A stretch of DNA of 64,000 nt, taken from the NCBI GenBank assembly GCA_002428015.1, contig DIZW01000100.1, forward strand, positions 39,581 to 103,580, written 5' to 3'. The notes beneath the pieces are model-generated. The model saw only the letters and a program-made list of their open reading frames with translations, was not told where the DNA came from and ran no database searches. Positions within the stretch are counted from its first letter, which is position 1; each line of letters begins with the position of its first letter. A program made the translations under genes and the position numbers. This stretch comes from Oxalobacteraceae bacterium UBA6018. Lineage in GTDB: Bacteria > Pseudomonadota > Gammaproteobacteria > Burkholderiales > Burkholderiaceae_D. This document shows positions 46,366 to 58,203 of the stretch, in pieces.

Positions 46366-48327
46366 TCAACGCACGTCGAGCTGGAACGGCGCGGCCGGCT
46401 GGTCGTCGCCGCTGAACAGGTTCACGATCGGCGAATCGGCCCAGGCATAGCGCACGCGCACGACGTCGACCATGCCGGTGCCGGACAGGACGACCGTATT
46501 GCCGGCCACGCGCGCGTCGGCATAGCGGCAGGCCGTGCCCACGCACACCTCGAAGCCGATGGCGCGATCGGACGAATAGGTCGCCAGGCCACCACCCGTA
46601 TCGCGGAACGCGATGACGATGTCCTTACCGTCGCGTCGCGCCGACAGCGCGTAGGGACCGCCGGGCGCCGTCGTCTCGCCGTACGCGACGACGCGCGCCG
46701 CGCGCGCGAGGCGCTCGCCGACGACCGTCTTCTGGGTCGGGTGGGTGTCGAAGCGGTCGCCCACGTCGAGCGTGACGACCAGTGCTGCATGCGCGTCGCG
46801 CGCCACAGTGTTCGCCTGCGCGTCGCGCAGCTCGGCCCAGCCGGACTGGCCGGGCGTTCTCGCCGTCGCGCCGAACGACGGCAGCTGCACGATCAGGAAG
46901 GGCAGCGCCGGCTGGCCGAAGCGCTGGCGCCAGTCGCGCATCAACGTGGGCAGCAGCGTGCGGTATTCCTGGGCCGCATCCGCGTTCGATTCACCCTGGT
47001 ACCATGCCGCCAGCTTGAATTTGTAGCCGACGAGCGGGGCAATCATGCCGTTGTATAGGGTGGTGAGGCTGGTCGGCACGTCCCACGGCGCCGGCGGCAC
47101 GCTCAAGCCTTTCAATGCGCTGCCGCGCTGGACCTTCCACGCGCCTGTCAGCGTGATCACCTGGCCATCCGCCGTGCCGATGTTGCGGTCAGCCGGCTGG
47201 CCCGACAGGCCGCCCCCCTGCCCGCCGCTCAGCACGCGCATGGCGATCACGTTGCGGCCCGGCCTGAACACGCCCTCCGGTACGGAATAGGCGCGCCACA
47301 CCCAGGGCACACTGGCGCCGCCCACGCGCACGCCGTTGACCCAGGTGGTGTCGTAGGTATCGACAGGTCCCAGGCGCACCATGTTCGCGGCCCTCGCCTG
47401 CGCCTGCGTCAATGTGACGCTCGTGCGGTACCAGGCCACGCCATCGAAGTCCTTCATGCCGGCCAGGCCGCTGTCCTTCCACGATCCGGTCGGCGTGACG
47501 CTCGGCCATGCGCTGTCGTCGAAATCTGGCGCGATCCACGCGCGCTGTGCTACCGCGGCCGGGTCGTGCGCGCGCCACCACGCCTCGTTGCGCGCGTCCT
47601 CGGCGCGCATGCCCGCGGCCGGATCGGCGCCGTATTGCGCGACAGCGTAGACGCCGTCCCTGTAGTTGCCGAGGGGGCGCAGCGACTCGGCCCCGATCCA
47701 GCCCTGGATCGTGGTCCCGCCCCAGCTGGCGTTGACGAAACCCACTGGGATCTTGTAGCTGGCCTGCAGCGAGCGCGCCATGTAGTAGCACACGGCGGAG
47801 GCGTCGCCGACCGTTTCTGGCGTCATGGGCGTCCACTCGACCGGGCCTTTGAGCTCGTCCTGTGGTGTCGCCGCGCTGTTCTTCTGGACGTTCAGGTAGC
47901 GGATCCTGTCGTTGCGCCCCCCGTATGTGGCGCCCATGGCATTGGTCGACGCGCGTACGGCAAATTCCATATTCGACTGGCCCGAGCACAGGTAGACGTC
48001 GCCGACGAGGATATCGGCGCGGCTGACCGTCTTCCCGTCCGAGCTCACCGTCAGCGTGTACGGCCCGCCGGCGCCCTGCGGCGGCAGCGCGATCTTCCAC
48101 TTGCCGTGCGCGTCCGCGCTGCCGTTCACCGTGCGTGCGCCCAGCGTCACGGCCACCGTGCTCCCGGAGCCCGCCGAGCCCCAGACGGCGATGGGCTGGT
48201 CGCGCTGTAGAACCGCGTGATCGGAAAAAATGCGTACCAGGCCGAGTTCGGCCGCCTGGGCGCTCTGGCAGGCGCAAGCTGCGGCGAGCACCAGCAGGGG
48301 CGCTGCGATGCGTGTTGTCTGCGTCAT
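46366..48327 (-). CDS. Sialate-O-acetylesterase-type carbohydrate esterase
   Basis: This 653-residue secreted enzyme has a signal peptide (PLLVLAAACACQSAQAAELG), an N-terminal beta-sandwich, the SASA/SGNH nucleophile block VYLCSGQSNMEFAV (Ser near 120), an inserted jelly-roll domain (about 255-400; FDDSAWPSVTPTGSWK; WVNGVRVGGASVPWV), the WYQGESNAD block and the catalytic Asp/His in DTHPTQKTVVG. In xyloglucan loci, homologues remove O-acetyl groups from galactosyl residues. The gene is the last of a minus-strand run with GH27, SGNH and GH74 genes, starting 4 bases after GH27. Deacetylation of xyloglucan side chains is inferred. Confidence 0.88.
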   Translation of the reverse strand: MTQTTRIAAPLLVLAAACACQSAQAAELGLVRIFSDHAVLQRDQPIAVWGSAGSGSTVAVTLGARTVNGSADAHGKWKIALPPQGAGGPYTLTVSSDGKTVSRADILVGDVYLCSGQSNMEFAVRASTNAMGATYGGRNDRIRYLNVQKNSAATPQDELKGPVEWTPMTPETVGDASAVCYYMARSLQASYKIPVGFVNASWGGTTIQGWIGAESLRPLGNYRDGVYAVAQYGADPAAGMRAEDARNEAWWRAHDPAAVAQRAWIAPDFDDSAWPSVTPTGSWKDSGLAGMKDFDGVAWYRTSVTLTQAQARAANMVRLGPVDTYDTTWVNGVRVGGASVPWVWRAYSVPEGVFRPGRNVIAMRVLSGGQGGGLSGQPADRNIGTADGQVITLTGAWKVQRGSALKGLSVPPAPWDVPTSLTTLYNGMIAPLVGYKFKLAAWYQGESNADAAQEYRTLLPTLMRDWRQRFGQPALPFLIVQLPSFGATARTPGQSGWAELRDAQANTVARDAHAALVVTLDVGDRFDTHPTQKTVVGERLARAARVVAYGETTAPGGPYALSARRDGKDIVIAFRDTGGGLATYSSDRAIGFEVCVGTACRYADARVAGNTVVLSGTGMVDVVRVRYAWADSPIVNLFSGDDQPAAPFQLDVR

Positions 48328-48331
48328 GATA

Positions 48332-50254
48332 TTAGTCCGGACGGGCGGACGTTAACAGCGCGGCATCACCCCAGCTTACCGGCAACTGCTCATTGCCTCG
48401 CGCCGCGCTGCGCGCCACCAGTTCAATCAATTTGACCCCGCCAACATCGGCGCTCAAGGCTTGCGCCGGCTGGCCCCAACGCAAGGATTTGCTCTTTGCC
48501 AGCAGCTTGCCGTCGCCGTAGATCATGAAGGTGACGCCGTGCGTGCGGTCAAGTGCGGAGTCGTCGACGCCAACCTGGGTGCTCAGCCGGCGATAGCCAT
48601 GATTGCTCACCTCCAGCCGGGAATTGGCCAAGATGCCGATGCCGGCAGCGTAAGCCGTGCCAGCAATCCGCAGGGTCTGGCCGTAAGGCGTGCTGTCGGC
48701 GCGCGCGCCGCCCCAACCGGCATACATGGGCCGTTCGCCCGCGCCCTTGGTGCCAGACCAGGCGAACGATGAGCGGAAGATCGTGGGATCGGCCTGGGGC
48801 GCGGTCACGCCGTCCACGGCCGGATTGACGCTGCCGGGCTGTTCCGAAAGATAGAGGCCCTGTGCCAGTACCCGCGCACCCTGGGCACGCAAGATCAGCG
48901 TCTCGCGCGGCGCGACACGCAGCTTGGTCTCATTGGTGAACGGGGTCTCCGCCTTGGTCCAGAGATCGGTCAGCGTGATCGGCGCGTCCTTGCGGAACTT
49001 CAGCTGCTCGGCAGTCAGGTCGACGTCGATCGGGGCCAGTCCGCGATTGAAGATGGCGACCGCCTTTTGTCCCGATGCCAGCTGCTTGACCAGGATCTCG
49101 AGATCGTCGGCGTCGTACGCGAGCGTCGCCTGATTGCCGGCCGGGTCCTGATTGAGCGCGATGATGTCGGGATTGCCGACGATGTCCATCAGCGCCTGAG
49201 GCATTGACCTGAGGTCGGCGCCCATCATCAGCGGCGAGTTCAGCATGGCCCACAGGGCGAAATGCGATTTGGCTTCCACCAGGTGGTCGGCGTCGAAGTC
49301 GCCCTTACCGATGTACAGCATGTCCGGGTCGTTCCAGCTGCCCGGATGCCCATACAGCTCGCGCTTTGCCGCGCTGTCGAAATTGCTCAGCAGCCGGGCC
49401 CAGGAAGGCCTGATGTCGTCGCTGGTGCGAGAGATGTTGCCGACGTTTTTGCCCCATGCACGCACATCGGCGGCGCCCCAGATGCACAGCGACAGCAGGA
49501 AGTCGCCATCGGGCTTGTTGCGCAGCAGTGCCGCATTAATCTGCGCGAATTCCGCCTGCACCGCCGGTATGTCGGAACGGCCCACCGATTCCAGGTCCAG
49601 CACGGGCGCCAGCGCGCGGTATTGGCCCGAACGGACTTTCGCACTGGTGGCGCCGTAGGCGCGCAGGCCGCAGCCATCGACCTTGATGAAATCGAAACCC
49701 CAGTCGGCGAAGTAGAGCGCGATATCCTGATCGATATGGCCGTACAGGCCGACTTCGCGCTCCAGCACGCTTCCTTTGGGCAGGTCGGTGCTGTCGCTGG
49801 AATAGGCCTGGGAACAGGTATTGCGGCCGAGATCGGAGTAGATGCCGGCCTTGAGCCCCATCGCGTGCAGCTTGTCGGTGAAGGGACGAAAGCTGCTGGC
49901 CCCGCCCGTCACGGACGAAGGGAAACGGTCGGCCCGGATCACCAGGTTGCCCTCCGGTATCTGGCGGCGGATTGTCCAACCGTCGTCGATATTGACGTAG
50001 CGATAGCCTTTGGCGGCCAGTCCGCTGTCGACGATGCGCTGTGCCGAGCCGAGTATCTTTGCCTCGTCGATATCGGTGCCGAACGCGTTCCAGCTGCTCC
50101 AGCCCATCGGCGGTGTCGCCGCGCGGCCGGCGGTATAAGCGCTCCAGCGCGCTGTCGGGGCAAGCGGATCTGTCGCCGCGTGCAAGCTTGCTGCCACGAG
50201 GCATAGCGGTATCAATGCCAGGCCGCGCCGGCGTAAGGTCGTTTGTTTTTGCAT
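48332..50254 (-). CDS. GH27 alpha-galactosidase with C-terminal NPCBM-like domain
   Basis: This 640-residue secreted enzyme has a signal peptide (RRRGLALIPLCLVAASLHAAT). The GH27 barrel begins PPMGWSSWNAFGTDIDE, with the nucleophile Asp in DFIKVDGCG, the acid/base Asp in ISRTSDDIRPSW and the block SPLMMGADLRSMPQAL. A C-terminal NPCBM-type carbohydrate-binding domain follows (about 490-640; GGARADSTPYGQTLRI; STQVGVDDSALDR). GGAG seven bases before ATG 50254 supports the start. It cleaves terminal alpha-galactose, or possibly beta-L-arabinopyranose, in the periplasm. Context is a xyloglucan cluster. Confidence 0.9.
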   Translation of the reverse strand: MQKQTTLRRRGLALIPLCLVAASLHAATDPLAPTARWSAYTAGRAATPPMGWSSWNAFGTDIDEAKILGSAQRIVDSGLAAKGYRYVNIDDGWTIRRQIPEGNLVIRADRFPSSVTGGASSFRPFTDKLHAMGLKAGIYSDLGRNTCSQAYSSDSTDLPKGSVLEREVGLYGHIDQDIALYFADWGFDFIKVDGCGLRAYGATSAKVRSGQYRALAPVLDLESVGRSDIPAVQAEFAQINAALLRNKPDGDFLLSLCIWGAADVRAWGKNVGNISRTSDDIRPSWARLLSNFDSAAKRELYGHPGSWNDPDMLYIGKGDFDADHLVEAKSHFALWAMLNSPLMMGADLRSMPQALMDIVGNPDIIALNQDPAGNQATLAYDADDLEILVKQLASGQKAVAIFNRGLAPIDVDLTAEQLKFRKDAPITLTDLWTKAETPFTNETKLRVAPRETLILRAQGARVLAQGLYLSEQPGSVNPAVDGVTAPQADPTIFRSSFAWSGTKGAGERPMYAGWGGARADSTPYGQTLRIAGTAYAAGIGILANSRLEVSNHGYRRLSTQVGVDDSALDRTHGVTFMIYGDGKLLAKSKSLRWGQPAQALSADVGGVKLIELVARSAARGNEQLPVSWGDAALLTSARPD

Positions 50255-50376
50255 CAAAATCTCCAATTTAATTTTTTTAATCGCCATGGTGCACATTGCC
50301 CGCGCCCGGATCGATGGCGAGGCACTGACTGTTCTGGCGGCCCGTGCCGGTGCCGTTCGCCATGTCTTGTTTTCGT

Positions 50377-51135
50377 TCATTTCACCTGCTGCATCAATTT
50401 CTGCAGTTCCGGTTCCATTTCGGCGGCCCAGATCTCGTACCCCTTTTCGTTGGGATGCAACAGGTCCGGCATGACGTCCTTCGACAAGGTACCATCGGCG
50501 CTCAACAGCGCTCGATTAATATTCAGGAAGAAGATGTTCCTGTTGTCGGCAAAGCCGGGAAGGATGCTATTGATCTCGTCGTTGATCCGGTTGACCGGCG
50601 TGCCGGGCATGTCCGCGCGGGGGAAGATGCCGAGCAGGAGAATCTTCGTATGCGGCAGGCGCTGCCGTAGTTCGCCGATGATGCGCTCGATCGCCGCCGC
50701 GGTACTCTTGGGCTCTCGTTGGCCGCCGGAGTTGTTGGTGCCGATCATGAGCACCGCGACCTTCGGATCGATGCCATCGACTTCGCCGTGCTGCAGGCGC
50801 CACAGGACGTGTTCGGTACGGTCGGCGGAAAAGCCGAGATCGAGCGCGTTGTACTTCGCATAGTAGCGGTCCCAGACCTTTTTGCCTGCGTTTTCCCAGA
50901 AGTGCGTGATCGAGTCGCCGATGAAGACGAGATCGATACGCTGCTTGTCCGCTTGCCGCTTCCTGACTTCCGCGAGTTTTTCTTCGTGACGCGGCATCCA
51001 CCACCTTGCCCACGACTCGGTGTTTGCCATCGGCGTGACCGACTCAGGCGTTGGAACAGGCGTTGCGCAAGCCGACAGGCAAAGCAGCGCGGCCAAGGCG
51101 AGTGCGCGCAATGTGTCCGATTTTTTCACTTTCAT
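50377..51135 (-). CDS. SGNH/GDSL-family esterase lipoprotein
   Basis: This 252-residue lipoprotein has a lipobox LSAC (Cys23), SGNH block I FIGDSITHFWE (Ser75), block III IGTNN and block V PDLLHPN (Asp224, His227). Such proteins resemble platelet-activating-factor acetylhydrolase-like sugar esterases that remove acetyl groups. It lies between a GH27 and a GH74 gene in the xyloglucan cluster, so it is probably a second acetyl xyloglucan esterase at the membrane. That is inferred from context. Confidence 0.85.
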   Translation of the reverse strand: MKVKKSDTLRALALAALLCLSACATPVPTPESVTPMANTESWARWWMPRHEEKLAEVRKRQADKQRIDLVFIGDSITHFWENAGKKVWDRYYAKYNALDLGFSADRTEHVLWRLQHGEVDGIDPKVAVLMIGTNNSGGQREPKSTAAAIERIIGELRQRLPHTKILLLGIFPRADMPGTPVNRINDEINSILPGFADNRNIFFLNINRALLSADGTLSKDVMPDLLHPNEKGYEIWAAEMEPELQKLMQQVK

Positions 51136-51176
51136 TTGTTACCCTTTTCAGCTGGCGAGGTTGACGATTATGCCGA

Positions 51177-53603
<2,427 letters not shown>

Positions 53604-53707
53604 CTCGCTATGTATTGAATTGAATATTGGAACTAGTTACAGCAATCCGCTGCGGTGCCCTCCCGGCGCCGCAGTGGTCACTCGGATTACGTTGACGGTC
53701 GTGCGTA

Positions 53708-56020
53708 TCAGTTGGAGTAGATAATGCCGCGGCCGGTACCACTGAAGTAGATGCGCCCGTAGGTGTTCCAGTCGCCCGCCATCTGGCCGATACCGCCGAA
53801 CTGGTGGGCATCATCGTTGAAGCGCGCCCAGGTCGCACCGCCATCGTCGGAGTGGTAGATGCCCCACACACCGTTCATCGTACCCACCACGTAGACCGCG
53901 GCCGAGTACGTCGAACCTGCCTGTGCCTTGCCCAGCGCGATCATGCTGGCGCCCTGCAACTGGGCCGTCGAGCCGTTTGCCGCGACCGACGCAAAGTTGT
54001 TGAGCTTGGTCCAGCTGGCACCCGAATCGGTCGAGTGGTACACGGCGTTGCCGTCGACCAGCCAGAGGTCGCCCTCGGCGTTGGGGTTCACGACCATCGA
54101 CGTGATCCAATAGGCGTTGGGCGCCAGGTTCGCCGACACCGCGCCCTGGCTCAGCGTGAAGTTGTGGCCGCCATCGGTCGAGACATAGACCTTGCCCGCC
54201 GTGCCCCAGAACGCGCCGCCCGAATCGTAGGCATAGACCTTGTTCGGATTCTTCCGGTCCGCCGCCAGGCGGTAGCCGCGATCCCAGCCAAGGCTGGCAA
54301 GCGCAGGCAGGTTGGTCGAGGTCCAGCTCGCGCCATTGTTCGTGGTGTAGGACGGTACCGAGTTGGCGGGCGCCCATACCAAGTTGTTGCGGGCTGTCAC
54401 GGCGATATTCCCAGTACTGGCCGTATTGGCCGCGGCGCCGGCGGGAAGGGTCGCGAAATTCGACCATGTGTTGCCGCCGTCTCCGGACCAGAAACCGAAG
54501 GGGGTCGCGCTCGCGTTGAGGACGCCGACACCGGCGATGTAGTTGGAATCGGACCACGCCAGGTCGGCGGCATTGCCATTGCTCCAGTTGGTGGTCGGCC
54601 CCTTGGTCGGCTGCGTCGCGAGGTCCGTCTGCACCCAGGTGCCGATGTCGCCCGCGCTATTGACGAACTTGTAGGACGCGCCGGCCGGTGGCGTGACGAT
54701 CGCCAGGGTGGCGGTCTCCTCGAGGCCGGTGACCGGGGAGTCCCAGCTCGGCGTGGCCGACGACGCGTTCCAGGTTTCCCACATGCCGCCGCCGGTGACG
54801 TGCGTGATGTGATCGCGGTCGAACGGATCGATCTCGATGTCGTCCACCCAGCCCCAGTAGGTGCCGCCCCAATGCTGCATGCCGATCGTGATTTCGCGCC
54901 AGGTACTGCCGGCGTTATCGGACAGCTGGACGACCGGGCTGGAGGCGTTCCAGGTACCGGTCACGGCCAACGCGACGCGGGTGGTCGCGCCGGTGCCGGA
55001 GACGGACACGCCACCGTAGCCGGAGGAGGTGGTGCTGCTGAGCAAGGCCCAGGACTGGTTGAACGTCACGCCACCGAACTTGTAGAGATAGCCGGGACCT
55101 GCGGCGCCCTGGCCGGCGTTCTTGTTGAACACCACGTAGTAATAGCCGTCGGAATTACGCACCATGTGCGGGACGTAATAGCCGGACACCGCGGCCGGGA
55201 CCGACACAGGGGCCCACGAGAAACCGCCGTCTTGGGACTTGTACAGCGTCGAGGTCAAACCCGCCGCGTTGGCGTAATCCGGGGCGATGGCGGCATACAT
55301 GATCCAGGTCGTCGCGCCGCCACCCACGTTCGAGTTGTCGAACATGACCTGCTCGACGCCCGTCACGCTGCCGCCCATGGTGTTGACCTGGTCGTTCGTC
55401 AGCGTAAGGGGCGACAGCCCCGTGACCTGGGTCCAGGTGTGGCCGGAGTCCGCGCTCTTCCACAGGCCTGCCGTGCGCGAACCATAGAACATCGTCGACG
55501 GATTGGTGGGATCGAGCTTCAGGCGTTCGCCCACGGCACGGGCGTTCTGGTTGCCGCCCACCGGGAACGGCAGGTCGTAATGCGTCCAGGTGTTGCCGCA
55601 GTCGTTGGAGATATAGATGCGGCCATTGCCTTCGGAGGTGTACATGCCCGTGATCATGTAGACGCGCTGGTCGTTGGTCGGATCGAGGGCGATGCTTTCG
55701 ACGCCGTGGAACCGGCTCTCGCCGCCGTTGAAACCCGGCCCGTCGGTAATGGGCGTCCACCCCCCATTCGAATTCAAGCGGTAGGCGCCACCGATGTCGG
55801 TGCGTGCGTATTCGACGTTCGCGGTGCCTGGATGGTAGATCAGGCCGGTGACGTAGCCACCGCCGCCCCATTTCACGTTGGTCCAGCTGCTGGTCACCGC
55901 GGTGCTGGTAGCCAGGAGCCTCGCGTCGCCGCCCGGCGCAGCGGTGGTTTTGTCGCCACCGCAGCCGACCAGAAGACCGGCCAGCAGGGTTGGGATGATG
56001 AGGCTGTACTTTCGATACAT
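53708..56020 (-). CDS. GH74 xyloglucanase, second tandem copy (lipoprotein)
   Basis: This 770-residue protein is a close paralogue of the preceding GH74 protein: VKWGGGGYVTGLIYHP, ARTDIGGAYRLN, NGNAADLAWSDSNYIAG and YRLAADRKNPNKVYAYDS. It has a lipobox LLVGC (Cys20) but no Pro-Thr linker. GGAGGAG six bases before ATG 56020 fixes the start. The two genes are in the same direction with 104 bases between them. The copies may differ in mode of attack (exo/endo) or position relative to the membrane. It is the first gene of the long minus-strand xyloglucan run. Confidence 0.9.
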   Translation of the reverse strand: MYRKYSLIIPTLLAGLLVGCGGDKTTAAPGGDARLLATSTAVTSSWTNVKWGGGGYVTGLIYHPGTANVEYARTDIGGAYRLNSNGGWTPITDGPGFNGGESRFHGVESIALDPTNDQRVYMITGMYTSEGNGRIYISNDCGNTWTHYDLPFPVGGNQNARAVGERLKLDPTNPSTMFYGSRTAGLWKSADSGHTWTQVTGLSPLTLTNDQVNTMGGSVTGVEQVMFDNSNVGGGATTWIMYAAIAPDYANAAGLTSTLYKSQDGGFSWAPVSVPAAVSGYYVPHMVRNSDGYYYVVFNKNAGQGAAGPGYLYKFGGVTFNQSWALLSSTTSSGYGGVSVSGTGATTRVALAVTGTWNASSPVVQLSDNAGSTWREITIGMQHWGGTYWGWVDDIEIDPFDRDHITHVTGGGMWETWNASSATPSWDSPVTGLEETATLAIVTPPAGASYKFVNSAGDIGTWVQTDLATQPTKGPTTNWSNGNAADLAWSDSNYIAGVGVLNASATPFGFWSGDGGNTWSNFATLPAGAAANTASTGNIAVTARNNLVWAPANSVPSYTTNNGASWTSTNLPALASLGWDRGYRLAADRKNPNKVYAYDSGGAFWGTAGKVYVSTDGGHNFTLSQGAVSANLAPNAYWITSMVVNPNAEGDLWLVDGNAVYHSTDSGASWTKLNNFASVAANGSTAQLQGASMIALGKAQAGSTYSAAVYVVGTMNGVWGIYHSDDGGATWARFNDDAHQFGGIGQMAGDWNTYGRIYFSGTGRGIIYSN

Positions 56021-56288
56021 GTGGGGCTCCTCCCTATGAATGATTAGTTGGTATTGACCGGCATTACACAACTTCCTCGCTCCAGACCGGCTCTGCGCAT
56101 GACTTGCCTAGTTTGTTATATATTTTAAACCTTGCCAGACCTTACCTGTGAGGCAATTGCGTCACAACGGGACGAATCGTCAAGCACAGAAAGGCAATTT
56201 GATTGCCATCACTCCTCCACCTCCGTAGCAGGGCAGGCGCCAAGACTCTACGCCTCTCACAATGGGCAAAGGAAACAATTAACTATTC

Positions 56289-56304
56289 ATTAATCAAGAT
56301 TAAT
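56289..56304. promoter_or_regulatory. Perfect inverted repeat upstream of the xyloglucanase run
   Basis: ATTAATC-AA-GATTAAT is a perfect 16-base inverted repeat in an AT-rich stretch 269 bases upstream of the second GH74 start. It is a plausible regulator site for the cluster. The protein that binds it is not known. Confidence 0.4.
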
Positions 56305-56560
56305 GATTATTAACACAGTCTAAACCGCATTGCTTTGTGATGTCAATGGGTTATCGGTTGCGGCATCCCGCTTGCGCTGGACCGGGTTATGTCGTCGGCG
56401 AGCGCCTAGCTAACGGAGGGGAAACGGACCGGATCGGCCTGGATACGGAATTGGCAATGCGGCGTTCAATCCTTACGTGGTGCAGGATGGCTGCCAGCAC
56501 GGCGGATCGTGTGCGCTGTCCGATATCGGGTGAGGCCCGACACCTGAAGAAGATCAAGCA

Positions 56561-56709
56561 AAATTAACGTAGAATCGACAAAAATTAACGAAGTCGAGCG
56601 GTCCCCGGCATGGAAAGCGGTCATGGAAGTTGAGGCGGGCCGTCATTTTTCACCCGGCTGGCAACAAGACGCCGGCGGGCTTAGGTCTCAGGAGTTCAGG
56701 AAATTAACG
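56561..56709. repeat. Three direct copies of AAATTAACG
   Basis: AAATTAACG occurs at 56561-56569, 56582-56590 and 56701-56709. The first two are exactly 21 bases apart, two helical turns. The third overlaps the stop codon of the binding-protein gene. They may be binding sites or chance in an AT-rich patch. Confidence 0.35.
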
Positions 56710-56710
56710 A

Positions 56711-58003
56711 CTACCTTGGTAGGGCGGGAACCATGTCGTCCGGGCGCCGACGGGCGGCGGCGGCAAGGCGCTCCATGGTTGTTCGTGCAGTAATGCGGTC
56801 GTCACCCCAATATGCGCTAATGGATTCCCGCATGGCATCCTCGATCGCGGGCGGTACGGACATCGAGATGCTGGGCACCAGCGTATTGGTACGCGCGGCA
56901 GATTGAAATGCTGCGCCCGAAAGCTTTGCGCAGCGGTCAAACCTGGCCAGGTTCACTCCCAGGCGAACCGGAATCGACCCTTTGGCAAGATTGAATTCCT
57001 CCTGCACGGCCGGCGACAGCAAATCGGAAGCAAAGTCCTTTTGCGCCTGAACCTTTGAAGCACTATTGACCTTGAACATCGCAAAGATGTCGACGGCAAA
57101 GGAAAACGCCTTGGCCGTACCGGGGGCCGGCACACAAGTGAACTCCAGGCCGCCGCTGTTCTGCGCTGCCAGGAACACCGGCTTCGCCCAATCTCCCATC
57201 AATTGCATGCCGGCCTCTCCCTTCACCAGCATCGACGACGCCAGGATCCAGTCGCGCCCCGAAGCCCTTGGGTCGGTGTAGGCTTTAATGCGCCGAAACG
57301 TCTGCAGGACCTGTTCCATGACCGGCCCCGCCAAGACATCCGGATCCAAAGCCACGAACGCCTTGCGATAGAAGTCGACGCCGCCAACACCGAGCGCGAC
57401 GCTTTCGAAGAGGACGAAGTCCTGCCAGGGCTGTCCGCCATGCGCCACCGCAACGTATCCTGCCCGCTTCATCGCTTCGGCGGTGGCGAAGAATTCATCC
57501 CAAGTGCTTGGCACGCGCGCCCCAGCCTGCTTGAGAACGCGCATATTGATCCAGAGCCAGTTGATACGATGGACGTTGATCGGCACCGCGACATAGCTAC
57601 CCTTGTACTTCATGGCATCGCTGACTGCCTTGGGAAGCACGGCATCCCAATGTTCGGCACGTGCCACCGCGTCCATGTTGGCAAGGACGCCTTCTCGTGC
57701 CCATTGCTGGACGACCGGCATCTTGATCTGCGCTGCGGACGGAGGATTTCCCGCCAGGACGCGAGAGCGCAGCAGGTAAATGGGGAAGCCGTTCCCGTTG
57801 GCGGCCAGAGCAAAGTCCGTCCAGGTATGCCCTTGGCGCCGCAGCGTTAATTTCAGCACCTCGGCTGCTTTGGCGTCGTCCCCCACATCCCAATAGTGGA
57901 GCACCTCAATTTCGCCTGCATGCACGGTGGCGCCAAAACACGCAATCGTCAACGCGATTGCGGCACGCCATCTGGCAGAGCATTGACAGGAGAAAATTGC
58001 CAT
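56711..58003 (-). CDS. Solitary sugar-type extracellular solute-binding protein (ABC family 1)
   Basis: This 430-residue protein has a signal peptide (RWRAAIALTIACFGATVHAG) and the family-1 binding fold: EIEVLHYWDVGDDAKA, GNPPSAAQIKMPVVQQW, the hinge block YVAVPINVHRINWLWIN, and VKGEAGMQLMGDWAKPVF. Such proteins deliver oligosaccharides to inner-membrane ABC permeases. No permease or ATPase gene is adjacent. The gene is divergent from a two-component system and lies between xyloglucanases and a fucosidase, so it may serve as a periplasmic sensor for the kinase. Start 58003 has GAGGT just upstream. Confidence 0.83.
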   Translation of the reverse strand: MAIFSCQCSARWRAAIALTIACFGATVHAGEIEVLHYWDVGDDAKAAEVLKLTLRRQGHTWTDFALAANGNGFPIYLLRSRVLAGNPPSAAQIKMPVVQQWAREGVLANMDAVARAEHWDAVLPKAVSDAMKYKGSYVAVPINVHRINWLWINMRVLKQAGARVPSTWDEFFATAEAMKRAGYVAVAHGGQPWQDFVLFESVALGVGGVDFYRKAFVALDPDVLAGPVMEQVLQTFRRIKAYTDPRASGRDWILASSMLVKGEAGMQLMGDWAKPVFLAAQNSGGLEFTCVPAPGTAKAFSFAVDIFAMFKVNSASKVQAQKDFASDLLSPAVQEEFNLAKGSIPVRLGVNLARFDRCAKLSGAAFQSAARTNTLVPSISMSVPPAIEDAMRESISAYWGDDRITARTTMERLAAAARRRPDDMVPALPR

Positions 58004-58203
58004 ACCTCGCACCCGAAGCGCTTGCGCCTTGCCATTCCTGGCGAAGGCTTGGAGCAGCGCGGACGTGAACATGGCTTCGACACCAACACGCATTGCCGCT
58101 TCCTCCAGTTAATAATTGTGTGGACGGGCATCTCATCGCCAGCACCTGCACAGCCGCCACAACGCGGATTGTAACGCAGCTCCTTATCCGTTAATATAGC
58201 GTA

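Larger units (their letters stand above)
56021..56710. other. AT-rich intergenic region upstream of the xyloglucanase run
   Basis: This 690-base region should contain the promoter of the GH74-led run and the terminator of the binding-protein gene. It holds a 16-base perfect palindrome at 56289 and three copies of AAATTAACG (56561, 56582, 56701). A short frame at 56337-56567 has no ribosome site or recognisable product, and I do not call it. Confidence 0.5.

Noticed and set aside
56337..56567. Plus-strand frame of 76 codons in the AT-rich gap
   Set aside because: No ribosome site and no family resemblance; lies among repeats and promoter-like sequence.
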